DNA from: Collinsella sp.
GTDB lineage: Bacteria; Actinomycetota; Coriobacteriia; Coriobacteriales; Coriobacteriaceae
Length of the DNA: 5,239 nucleotides
Assembly: GCA_018382295.1 (NCBI GenBank)
Contig: JAGZQF010000052.1
Location: 1-5,239, forward strand
Direction of reading: 5' to 3'
Numbering within the stretch: position 1 is the stretch's first letter; each line of letters begins with the position of its first letter. Of the stretch, positions 1 to 5,239 are shown one piece after another. Under the pieces are notes generated by a model, which searched no databases, was not told where the DNA came from, and worked only from the letters and a program-made list of their open reading frames with translations. A program made the position numbers and the translations under genes.

Positions 1-322
1 GACGAAACTGGAGAGGAGGTATTACGAGCTCCTGTGCGAATTGGAGAGAGCGCTCCCGCAAACTGCCTCTTGACAACTTATAGGAGCGTCGGTTTTGTTG
101 TAAAAAAAGCCGGTCTGGTCGGCGAATCCCGATTTTTCCCCGCACTTCCGAAAACAGCGGTTCAGCAGCGTCAAAAAATGCCCTCAAAATCGAGAGTTAA
201 TGAACAGATGTAGCCGTTCGCCGCAAATTACCGTCCGTTTATAGAACCCACCCCCAGCGTGCAGTCCCCTTACGGTTGAATAAATACACATCTATGGAAT
301 TACGTAAGAGAGGACTGTTCCT
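1..322. other. Intergenic region upstream of the dehydrogenase gene
   Basis: I see no convincing gene here. One reading of the first 73 bases (+2 frame, ending in TGA at 71-73) gives a short charged tail, LERRYYELLCELERAL, that could be the end of a gene starting before the window. It uses AGG and AGA codons that are unusual for this GC-rich DNA, so the case is weak. The +1 frame is also open from the left edge to TAG at 208-210. A TTGACA hexamer lies at 70-75 without a good -10 at standard spacing. The last 80 bases turn AT-rich (TTGAATAAATACA around 276-288), which would suit a promoter or leader for the dehydrogenase, but I cannot place a -35/-10 pair with confidence. Confidence 0.5.
307..314 (+). 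promoter_or_regulatory. Ribosome binding site of the dehydrogenase gene
   Basis: AGAGAGGA lies eight bases before the ATG at 323. It is a purine-rich Shine-Dalgarno sequence at normal spacing and supports 323 as the start. The in-frame N-terminus begins directly with the first Rossmann strand, as expected for this family. Confidence 0.7.
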
Positions 323-1282
323 ATGAGCTACAAGACCGTTTGTGTTGCCGGCGGCGGCGTGTTAGGAAGCCAGATTGCCTTTCAGGCTGCCTACTGCGGC
401 TTTGATGTAACGATTTGGCTGCGCAGCGAGGGCAGCATCGGCCGCACCCAGCCCAAGATCGATCATGTGCGCGAGGAGTACATCGCGGCAATCGAGGGTA
501 TGGCGGACGGTACGGGCGAGTGGTGTGCCGGTATCGCCGATAGCGACCAGATCTTCGACAGGGAGGCGGCGCTCGCCGCCGTTGAGCGTGCCTACTCCAC
601 ACTCAAGCTGGAGCTCGACCTCGCCAAGGCCGTTGCCGACGCCGACTTGGTCATCGAGTCTATGGCCGAGGACACACAGGCAAAGATCGACTTCTACAAG
701 AAGCTCGCCCCGGTTCTGCCGCAAAAGACCGTCATCGTGACGAACTCCTCTACGCTGCTGCCGAGCACCTTTGCCAAGTACACTTGTCGCCCCGAGAAGT
801 ACCTGTCGCTGCACTTTGCCAACTCCATCTGGAAGAACAACATGACCGAGGTCATGGCCCAGGACCAGACCGACAAGCGCTATTTCGACGAGCTCGTCGA
901 CTTCGCCAACGACATTCGCATGCTGGCACTTCCCGTCAACAAGGAAAAGAACGGTTACCTGCTCAACTCTATGCTGGTGCCGTGGCTGCTCTCGGGCCTT
1001 GACCTGTATGTTTCGGGCGTCAGCGACCCCAAGAGTATCGACCTCGCATGGACGCGCGGCACTGGCGCTCCCAAGGGCCCATTCCGCGTATTCGACACCG
1101 TGGGTATCCAGACGGCCTACAACATCGTTATGCAGTATCAGAAGGTCCCGGGCCTGGTGAGCCCGTTGCTCAAAAAGATGATGATGCCCTACAACTTTAA
1201 GGCTATGGCGTCCGTCCTCAAGAAGATGCTCGACGAAGGCAAGCTGGGCGAAAGCTCGGGCGAGGGCTTCTTTAAGTACTAA
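323..1282 (+). CDS. 3-hydroxyacyl-CoA dehydrogenase family protein (short-chain type)
   Basis: A 319-residue cytoplasmic oxidoreductase of the 3-hydroxyacyl-CoA dehydrogenase family. The family interconverts 3-hydroxyacyl-CoA and 3-oxoacyl-CoA with NAD(P)(H) in beta-oxidation or butyrate-type fermentation. The N-terminal Rossmann domain has the dinucleotide motif GGGVLG (residues 10-15). By alignment from memory to the human enzyme, the catalytic set is present: S143 in TNSSTL, H164 in LHFAN, E176 in MTEVM (the usual 12 residues after the His) and N215 in GYLLNSMLVP. The C-terminal helical domain has GTGAPKGPFRVFDTVGI (246-262) and ends with the characteristic GEGFFKY. Length is normal for the short-chain form. 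The usual Asp at the end of the second beta strand is absent (VTIWLRS, residues 29-35), so NADP(H) preference is possible. No beta-oxidation or butyrate genes lie beside it, so substrate and direction are unknown. It appears monocistronic: a palindrome begins inside its stop codon. Confidence 0.9.
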   Translation: MSYKTVCVAGGGVLGSQIAFQAAYCGFDVTIWLRSEGSIGRTQPKIDHVREEYIAAIEGMADGTGEWCAGIADSDQIFDREAALAAVERAYSTLKLELDLAKAVADADLVIESMAEDTQAKIDFYKKLAPVLPQKTVIVTNSSTLLPSTFAKYTCRPEKYLSLHFANSIWKNNMTEVMAQDQTDKRYFDELVDFANDIRMLALPVNKEKNGYLLNSMLVPWLLSGLDLYVSGVSDPKSIDLAWTRGTGAPKGPFRVFDTVGIQTAYNIVMQYQKVPGLVSPLLKKMMMPYNFKAMASVLKKMLDEGKLGESSGEGFFKY

Positions 1283-1321
1283 AAATGATTCCTCGGGAAC
1301 GGAGGAAAACGAATCATTTTT
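1281..1321. terminator. Palindrome / probable intrinsic terminator overlapping the dehydrogenase stop codon
   Basis: AAAAATGATTC (1281-1291) and GAATCATTTTT (1311-1321) are perfect 11-base inverted arms. A second pairing, TTCCTC (1289-1294) with GAGGAA (1302-1307), closes the top of the hairpin. The plus-strand transcript ends in five U residues, and the mirrored A tract makes it potentially bidirectional. The first two bases are the last two of the TAA stop. The stem is AU-rich, so it may be a mobile or repeated palindrome as much as a dedicated terminator. It resembles the palindrome at 5110-5143. Confidence 0.65.
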
Positions 1322-1336
1322 GGTCGCCAGCAGTGA

Positions 1337-1840
1337 GAAGATGGACCCAGAAATAGAAAGGAGTGGCAATGGGCCGGCTCGGGCTTTGAGGACAAGTTGC
1401 TGCAGGCCCAGGGCGATTTTTCGCTCAACGCGGGCCAGCACAGCGTGACGTATCTGCCGAGTTCTGACACGGCAACGACCGGTCGCTATCAGGTGCTGCT
1501 GTACGACAACAACTTTGGTGCGGCTGAGAGCTATCCCAAGTTCGACTGGGGCCAGCTGGGCGCCGCGGTGGTGACCGACTACAACAAGGGCACGCATTCG
1601 TTTGGGCGCATCTTTACAGTGGACGAGGCGGCCCGCACCTACGAGCTCGAAGACCAGATCGCGGTGCCGTTCTCGGGTTACGTCAGCAGTGCGCAGCGCG
1701 TCGGCGATTCAAATAGCATGCTCGTGGCATCGGGCCAGGCCAAGACCTTTACCGAGTACGACCGCTACGGTCTACCCATCGCCACCTACGAGATGGAAGC
1801 CGAAAAGTACATTTACCGCGTGTACAAGTACGAGCTGTAG
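1337..1840 (+). pseudogene. 5'-truncated aryl-sulfate sulfotransferase (C-terminal fragment)
   Basis: The frame is open from 1337 to TAG at 1838-1840 and resembles the last third of bacterial aryl-sulfate sulfotransferases (AssT-type beta-propellers). These enzymes move a sulfuryl group from one phenolic sulfate to another phenol through a sulfated histidine. Recognisable parts, numbered from TTG at 1397, are GDFSLNAGQH (6-15), the VLLYDNN strand (33-39), the FSGYVSSAQRVGDSNSMLVA block (92-111), TEYDRYG (118-124) and the closing YRVYKYEL. H15 probably matches the catalytic His near position 436 of E. coli AssT, and the roughly 130 residues after it fit that enzyme's tail. Everything before it, including the signal sequence and the other active-site residues, is missing; whole enzymes run to roughly 500-600 residues. 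The only in-frame starts are weak (TTG at 1397, no ATG or GTG before it), while a good ribosome site serves an out-of-frame ATG at 1369. I call it a decayed fragment. Expression of a 147-residue protein from TTG is possible but unlikely to be active. Confidence 0.72.
1357..1371 (+). promoter_or_regulatory. Strong ribosome binding site with an out-of-frame ATG before the sulfotransferase fragment
   Basis: AAAGGAG (1357-1363) sits five bases before ATG at 1369, a textbook start. The frame gives only MGRLGL and stops at TGA 1387-1389. The sulfotransferase fragment reads through the same DNA in the next frame. This looks like a relic start left by an indel or deletion, or a tiny leader peptide ending eight bases before the TTG at 1397. 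Confidence 0.45.
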
Positions 1841-1854
1841 GGCCGCGCTCTGCA

Positions 1855-2994
1855 TCACTTCACGTCAAATTCCACGCGATCGAGTTCGGGTACGTTGAGG
1901 TCGATGAGTTTGCGGGCAACGCGGCGGTCGTGTGCCCCAAGCGCCTCGCCTGTCGTCACATGGGCGACAATCTCGCGCTCGACGATGCCCTCTTCCTCGC
2001 CTTCGGTAGCCGAGGTTTCGACGGCGACGGTGTAGTTCTTAAAGCCCGGTAGCACCGCCGCAAGCTCGCGCGTGGTTTCGGTGACGCCGTAGCCGTCCTG
2101 CACGCCGGACTGCGCCGAGCCAATAGACCCCGCCGTCATGACGATGCAGGGGATGGCAAAGACTACCGTGCCCACAATGATGCGGCGGCGCACCTTGCGT
2201 GATAGCTCGTCGACCTCGGCATCTTCCTCGGCAGTCACAATGCCGTCGCCGTTGAGGTCGCGCTTGAGCGGCACGCGCAATAGAAGCAGCACGGCTTCGG
2301 CAGCCAGCGCGATAAAGACCACGTTGATGCCAAATTCATAAAGCGCCGAGAGAAACAATGACCCGCTTGCGATGGCGATGCCATAGCCCGCCGCGCACAG
2401 GGGCGGCATGAGTGCGGTCGCCACAGCCACCCCGGCGATGAGCGTGGCGGGTTCCTGGTCGCGCGAGTTGCCCAGGCCGCCCGCAAAGCCGCCCGCGAGC
2501 GCGACGGCAAGGTCCCACACGGTCGGTGTCGAATTGTCGATGATGGCGGCCGTGGTGGTGCCAAGGGGCGAGAGCTTAAAGTACAACGTGGACGTGACCA
2601 GGCAAAAGACCATCTGCAGCGCGAGGCCGGCGACGGCCTCAAGGGTGATCTCGCGGTCGAGCGTGGCGATGCCGTATGCCATGGCAAGGACCGAGCCCAT
2701 GAGCGGGCAGATGAGCATGGCGCCTACAATGGCGATATCCGAGTCGATATCGAGGCCGATGCTCGCGATCAACATGGCAATGATCAAGATGCATAAGTGT
2801 GAGCCAGTCAGGCGCGCCCCGTTTACAAAGCGCTTGCGAATCACGTGATAGGGCGCGCGTCCCTCGCGAATGTTGAATGCCCGCTTTAGAAAGCGGCTTG
2901 CGTTCTCCATGGCCTCGCTGTGTGCAGGGCGTATACCGTGACGACGATGATGGCGCTCGCGCAGCCGCTTGATCTGTTGTTTATCGAGTTCCAT
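1855..2994 (-). CDS. DUF389 family integral membrane protein with an EF-hand-like loop
   Basis: A membrane protein of the uncharacterised DUF389 family, whose function is not established. From ATG at 2994 it has 379 residues. A basic N-terminus (about 1-60) is followed by roughly seven hydrophobic segments near 62-81, 86-108, 117-139, 160-176, 183-211, 215-241 and 272-292, then a soluble C-terminal domain. Family signatures are SDIAIVGAMLICPLMG (about 85-100) and ATLIAGVAVATALMPPLCAAG-type sequence (183-203). The loop between the last two segments (242-271) carries DLNGDGIVTAEE, which fits an EF-hand calcium loop. By the positive-inside rule the N-terminus and this loop are cytoplasmic and the C-terminal domain is outside. 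I prefer ATG 2994 because GAGGTGA lies just before it; GTG at 3000 (381 residues) lies inside that site and has no ribosome site of its own. It converges on the sulfotransferase fragment with 14 bases between stops and no visible terminator. It follows the OPT gene on the same strand but is separated from it by a strong terminator, so it is probably transcribed alone. Confidence 0.92.
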   Translation of the reverse strand: MELDKQQIKRLRERHHRRHGIRPAHSEAMENASRFLKRAFNIREGRAPYHVIRKRFVNGARLTGSHLCILIIAMLIASIGLDIDSDIAIVGAMLICPLMGSVLAMAYGIATLDREITLEAVAGLALQMVFCLVTSTLYFKLSPLGTTTAAIIDNSTPTVWDLAVALAGGFAGGLGNSRDQEPATLIAGVAVATALMPPLCAAGYGIAIASGSLFLSALYEFGINVVFIALAAEAVLLLLRVPLKRDLNGDGIVTAEEDAEVDELSRKVRRRIIVGTVVFAIPCIVMTAGSIGSAQSGVQDGYGVTETTRELAAVLPGFKNYTVAVETSATEGEEEGIVEREIVAHVTTGEALGAHDRRVARKLIDLNVPELDRVEFDVK

Positions 2995-3003
2995 GTTCAC
3001 CTC
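2995..3003 (-). promoter_or_regulatory. Ribosome binding site deciding the DUF389 start
   Basis: On the minus strand the DNA reads CGAGGTGAACATG. GAGGTGA matches the anti-Shine-Dalgarno sequence, and its GAGG core is five bases from ATG 2994. The upstream GTG (3000-2998) is part of this match, so it is more likely ribosome-site sequence than the start codon. Confidence 0.6.
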
Positions 3004-3040
3004 GTATTGCCGCAGGAACGCGGGTGCGTTCGCAGCATGT

Positions 3041-3070
3041 ACTCTACACCGTGACGGGCGGGGCGGTCAT
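3041..3070 (-). promoter_or_regulatory. Candidate promoter of the DUF389 gene
   Basis: On the minus strand ATGACC (3070-3065, four of six to the -35 consensus) is followed after 18 bases by TAGAGT (3046-3041, four of six to the -10 consensus). Transcription would begin near 3034, giving a leader of about 40 bases. That leader contains a small hairpin, GAACGC/GCGTTC at 3016-3031 with a four-base loop. The match is moderate and untested. Confidence 0.33.
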
Positions 3071-3146
3071 CTTGACATGGAACTTAGGCGAGCAGGCAAA
3101 GGCAGACAGGCCACACGCGAGTGCTGCTGAGGGTTTCGGCAGATAC

Positions 3147-3184
3147 AAAAAAGCGCGGGGCCGGATGGTCTCCGACCCCGCGCT
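3147..3184 (-). terminator. Intrinsic terminator of the OPT transporter gene
   Basis: On the minus strand a 14-pair GC-rich stem (arms 3184-3171 and 3165-3152, one G-U pair) with a five-base loop is followed by a run of six T residues (3152-3147). It lies 25 bases past the OPT stop codon and separates that gene from the DUF389 gene downstream on the same strand. This is the clearest terminator in the window. Confidence 0.9.
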
Positions 3185-3209
3185 CTGCACGGGTGCGTTG
3201 TTATTGGGT

Positions 3210-4913
3210 TTATCCCAGCAGGCTCAAGCCAACGGAGACAAACGCTAGGATAACGCCGACGATGGACTCGCCGCCCAGCAGGCCGCTGGCAACGACCAGG
3301 CCCTGCTCCTGGAAGGCGGCATCCTTGGCGGCCTTCTCCTCGTCCGAAAGACCGGCGTTGGCATCGCGGTGGTCTGCCCACTTGTCGTAGGCGAGCTTGA
3401 CGCAGGAGCCCAAGAAGGCCGTGAGCGACATGTAGAACGGCAGGTACACGCCCAGGCCGATCATCATGGCCGGAATGCCGAGCCAGTACATGACGATGCC
3501 GGCGATAAAGCCGCCTGCGAACCACGGCACGCTCGGGATGCCCGAGACCATGGTGGCGACCACGCTTGCCTGCGCGGCAACGAAGCTCTTGTCGGGACCA
3601 AAGGCGTCCGGACCATAGGCGGTGACGAGCGCGACCATGACGGCGGCGGCGACCAGGGCGCCCACGATGCCGCCGATGGCCTGACCGACCCACTGTGCGC
3701 GCGGGTTGGTGCCCAGCACGGCGCCGGCCTTAAAGTCGTTCATGACGTCGCCCGCAAGGCCGCACGCCACGGCCACGATGCCGGCGATAAAGAACAGCTT
3801 GACCTGAGCGAGCTGCGCGAAGGCGGCAACGATGAGCATGACGATGAGGCCGAAGATCTCCATGGGGTCGATGCCCGTCTGGCCGCAGCTCTGCGCGCTC
3901 ATGATGGTGGTGACAAAGGTGAACAGCGTGACGATGACGGCCGGAACGGGGCCAAGGTCGAGCACGATGGCGATGATCACGGCGATGGCGGCAGCGCCCA
4001 GGCCGATGATACCGGCGTCGAGCTTAAGGGAGCCCGAGATGAGCGACTGCTCGTCGGTGTCGGTGGAGCTGTCGGCGGCAAGACCGCGGACGATGCCGGC
4101 GACCTGCGGCAGGATGTCCTTGAGGACGACGGCGACGCCAAAGCCCATCATAAGACCCATACCCAGGGACTTGACGATGCCCTGCGCGGTCACAACATCG
4201 AACAGACCGGCAGCGGTGCCGCCGACGATGATGCCAAAGTTGCCCAGCAGCGCGCCGGCAAACCAGAAGGCGACGGGGGCGAAACCCACCAAAAAGCCGA
4301 TGGACAGCAACATGGGCGAGTTATAGATGGCAAAGGTCACGCCAGGGATATTGAGCGTGCACAGCATGCTGGGCACCACGCCCAGAGCGTCGCGAAGCAC
4401 GCTGTAGATGCCTGCGATGGCCATGGAGCCAAAGAGCTGCTTGCCGGTCTTGCCGCCGGCCTCGGTGGCGCGCAGGGTCTGAGCTGCGGCGTTGCCGGTG
4501 GGGAACTCCAGCGCGGCGTCCACGATAAAGTGACGGTGGATGAGCGCCGTGGCCAGCAGGCCCAGGATAGTGCCGGCGAGTGCCACGATAAACATGTCGA
4601 GCCAGCTGATCTGGTCGGCATAGCCCAGCATCCAGGCGCCCGGGATGGTAAACGCCAGGCCGCCGGCGACCATGGCGCCCGCGGACATGATGGTGTGGGT
4701 GACGTTTGCCTCGTTGAGGCTGGCGTTGCCCATGAGCTTCAGGAAGAACAGCGAAATGACGGCAGCGAAAATGATCGGCCAGGGGAGGGCGCCCATCTTG
4801 AGGGCAGTGTAGGCCGAGCTTGCCGTGATGATCACGCAGCCAAGGACGCCGATGACGACGCCGCGCAGCGTGAGTTGCCCGCGCATCGAAGCGCGGTTCG
4901 AGGGATTGCTCAT
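3210..4913 (-). CDS. OPT family oligopeptide transporter
   Basis: A 567-residue integral membrane protein of the OPT (oligopeptide transporter) family. Members import small peptides or metal chelates, generally by proton-coupled secondary transport. The specific substrate cannot be read from sequence. Hydrophobic segments run almost the whole length. Family landmarks in order are SAYTALKMGALPWPIIFAAV (33-52), the NEANVTHTIMSAGAMVAGG stretch (67-85), EFPTGNAAAQTLRA (136-149), GQTGIDPMEIFG (344-355), GDVMNDFKAGAVLGTNPRAQ (388-407), GVYLPFYMSLTAFLG (488-502) and SGLLGGESIVGV (543-554) near the C-terminus. A charged hydrophilic loop (about 508-537) precedes the last segments, and another (about 278-296) divides the protein midway. 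The start is ATG 4913 with AAAGGAG at 4926-4920, six bases away. It is complete, with its own likely promoter about 110 bases upstream and a strong terminator downstream, so it is probably monocistronic. The neighbouring genes give no clue to the substrate. Confidence 0.95.
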   Translation of the reverse strand: MSNPSNRASMRGQLTLRGVVIGVLGCVIITASSAYTALKMGALPWPIIFAAVISLFFLKLMGNASLNEANVTHTIMSAGAMVAGGLAFTIPGAWMLGYADQISWLDMFIVALAGTILGLLATALIHRHFIVDAALEFPTGNAAAQTLRATEAGGKTGKQLFGSMAIAGIYSVLRDALGVVPSMLCTLNIPGVTFAIYNSPMLLSIGFLVGFAPVAFWFAGALLGNFGIIVGGTAAGLFDVVTAQGIVKSLGMGLMMGFGVAVVLKDILPQVAGIVRGLAADSSTDTDEQSLISGSLKLDAGIIGLGAAAIAVIIAIVLDLGPVPAVIVTLFTFVTTIMSAQSCGQTGIDPMEIFGLIVMLIVAAFAQLAQVKLFFIAGIVAVACGLAGDVMNDFKAGAVLGTNPRAQWVGQAIGGIVGALVAAAVMVALVTAYGPDAFGPDKSFVAAQASVVATMVSGIPSVPWFAGGFIAGIVMYWLGIPAMMIGLGVYLPFYMSLTAFLGSCVKLAYDKWADHRDANAGLSDEEKAAKDAAFQEQGLVVASGLLGGESIVGVILAFVSVGLSLLG

Positions 4914-4919
4914 ATAGAA

Positions 4920-4926
4920 CTCCTTT
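4920..4926 (-). promoter_or_regulatory. Ribosome binding site of the OPT gene
   Basis: AAAGGAG on the minus strand, six bases before ATG 4913. It is a strong and well spaced Shine-Dalgarno sequence that fixes the start. Confidence 0.8.
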
Positions 4927-4931
4927 GCGTA

Positions 4932-4970
4932 TATCCGCTTCCCCCGGGAGCGCCGCTACGGATACGGCGC
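4932..4970 (-). promoter_or_regulatory. Structured GC-rich leader of the OPT mRNA
   Basis: Two overlapping inverted repeats lie just before the ribosome site: GCGCCG/CGGCGC (4950-4955 and 4965-4970) and TATCCG/CGGATA (4932-4937 and 4959-4964). The 5' strand of the second lies in the loop of the first, so they could be alternative folds or a pseudoknot. A regulatory role is only a possibility; the ribosome site itself (4920-4926) is not in either stem. Confidence 0.3.
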
Positions 4971-5023
4971 GGGAAGTCGGGTTACCAAGGGCCGCCGCGT
5001 GAGCTCGCAAACGACCGCGCACC

Positions 5024-5053
5024 AGTATAGCCGCACGGCAGCTCATTTGGGAC
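5024..5053 (-). promoter_or_regulatory. Candidate promoter of the OPT gene
   Basis: TATACT (5029-5024, minus strand) matches the -10 consensus at five of six positions. The -35 is poor: GTCCCA at 18-base spacing (5053-5048) matches three of six and is part of a GGGACGGGG box. Transcription from here would give a leader of about 100 bases. Confidence 0.42.
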
Positions 5054-5108
5054 GGGGCTTTTTTAGCTGCCCCGAGCTCGGCCAAAGGATGATTATTCTG
5101 GGACGGGG
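5049..5108. repeat. Two direct GGGACGGGG boxes, one in a small hairpin
   Basis: GGGACGGGG occurs at 5049-5057 and again at 5100-5108, start points 51 bases apart. The first copy forms part of an imperfectly terminator-like hairpin, CGGGGC/GCCCCG (5053-5058 and 5069-5074), whose ten-base loop contains six T residues. An eight-base palindrome CGAGCTCG follows at 5073-5080. The layout suggests a compound intergenic repeat, but whether it recurs elsewhere in the genome cannot be seen here. Confidence 0.5.
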
Positions 5109-5109
5109 A

Positions 5110-5143
5110 TTTAAAAATCATTAGGTACGCAATGATTTTTAAA
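5110..5143. repeat. Perfect 13-base palindrome (intergenic repeat or bidirectional terminator)
   Basis: TTTAAAAATCATT (5110-5122) and AATGATTTTTAAA (5131-5143) are perfect inverted arms around an eight-base loop. Either strand presents a run of five T in its 3' arm, so it could terminate transcripts from both sides. It immediately follows the second GGGACGGGG box and shares its arm core with the palindrome at 1281-1321. Confidence 0.7.
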
Positions 5144-5239
5144 GGCTCTGTTAGACCAGGATTGACATACATGTGTCCCCACGGTGCCATATCTTTGACC
5201 CCGTAGACCGCGATGATGGGGGCAGCATGAACGCCGAAG

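Larger units (their letters stand above)
4914..5239. other. Non-coding region upstream of the OPT gene
   Basis: About 326 bases without a gene I can support. From the OPT gene outward it holds the ribosome site, a GC-rich leader with inverted repeats (4932-4970), a -10-like TATACT (5029-5024, minus), two GGGACGGGG boxes, a 13-base palindrome (5110-5143) and a TTGACA at 5162-5167 (plus strand). An ATG at 5227 (MNAE, plus strand) could begin a gene that runs off the window, but it has no clear ribosome site. The minus strand of 5145-5239 also has an open, protein-like frame that I cannot assign. Confidence 0.6.

Noticed and set aside
102..137. Possible terminator (A7, GCCG/CGGC stem, T5)
   Set aside because: The stem is only four base pairs. 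On the plus strand the T run is nine bases away, and no minus-strand gene enters from the right to need it.
1..210. Small gene in the +1 frame (AGGAGGT at 14-20, GTG at 34, TAG at 208-210)
   Set aside because: The spacing from ribosome site to GTG is 13 bases, the product has no recognisable features, and there is no sign of coding bias.
362..1597. Long minus-strand open frame antisense to the dehydrogenase
   Set aside because: It overlaps a clearly recognised gene, runs across the terminator palindrome and has no family features. Long antisense frames are expected in GC-rich coding DNA.
3072..3077. TTGACA as a plus-strand promoter
   Set aside because: There is no acceptable -10 at 16-19 bases and no plus-strand gene downstream before the convergent OPT gene.
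3369..5030. A 553-residue plus-strand frame antisense to the OPT gene
   Set aside because: Its product is a low-complexity mix rich in D, H, G, A and Q. That is what the antisense of a hydrophobic membrane-protein gene gives.
4321..5190. Minus-strand frame overlapping the start of the OPT gene
   Set aside because: Most of it is an out-of-frame reading of the OPT gene, with Arg/His/Pro-rich sequence. Only the part beyond 5145 looks protein-like, and that is reported as an uncertain finding.
5162..5190. TTGACA with TGCCAT as a promoter for a gene at the right edge
   Set aside because: The -10 matches only three of six and the downstream gene is not established, so it is mentioned only in the region description.
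1..5239. CRISPR array, tRNA, rRNA, insertion sequence or defence system
   Set aside because: No regularly spaced repeats, cloverleaf, transposase, or toxin-antitoxin or nuclease-like protein is visible in any frame.

Overview
The window looks like a chromosomal segment of a moderately high-GC gut actinobacterium of the class Coriobacteriia, most likely Collinsella or a close relative. This is an inference from GC-rich coding sequence, the flavour of the encoded proteins (a 3-hydroxyacyl-CoA dehydrogenase beginning VAGGGVLGSQIAFQ, an aryl-sulfate sulfotransferase-like fragment, an OPT transporter) and the short AT-rich palindromes and GGGACGGGG boxes between genes. No search was run.

Layout from left to right: (1) 1-322, no convincing gene, but the leader of the next gene. 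(2) 323-1282 (+), an intact short-chain 3-hydroxyacyl-CoA dehydrogenase family protein with its catalytic residues. (3) 1281-1321, a palindrome that starts inside that gene's stop codon and can act as an intrinsic terminator. (4) 1337-1840 (+), the C-terminal piece of an aryl-sulfate sulfotransferase whose 5' part is missing. (5) 1855-2994 (-), a DUF389 membrane protein, convergent with the fragment and carrying an EF-hand-like loop between two membrane segments. (6) 3147-3184, a strong intrinsic terminator for the next gene. (7) 3210-4913 (-), an intact OPT-family oligopeptide/metal-chelate transporter. (8) 4914-5239, a non-coding region with the OPT leader and probable promoter, two GGGACGGGG boxes and a perfect 13-bp palindrome.

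The genes do not form a common operon. The two minus-strand membrane-protein genes are separated by a terminator, and the dehydrogenase is closed off by its own palindrome. The transporter fits peptide or chelate uptake in a gut fermenter, and the dehydrogenase fits short-chain acyl-CoA metabolism, but nothing ties them into one pathway.

I did not find a convincing new multi-gene system. The observations most worth a second look are the calcium-binding-type loop in the DUF389 protein, the decayed sulfotransferase abutting a palindrome, and the two palindromes whose arms differ by a compensatory base-pair swap.
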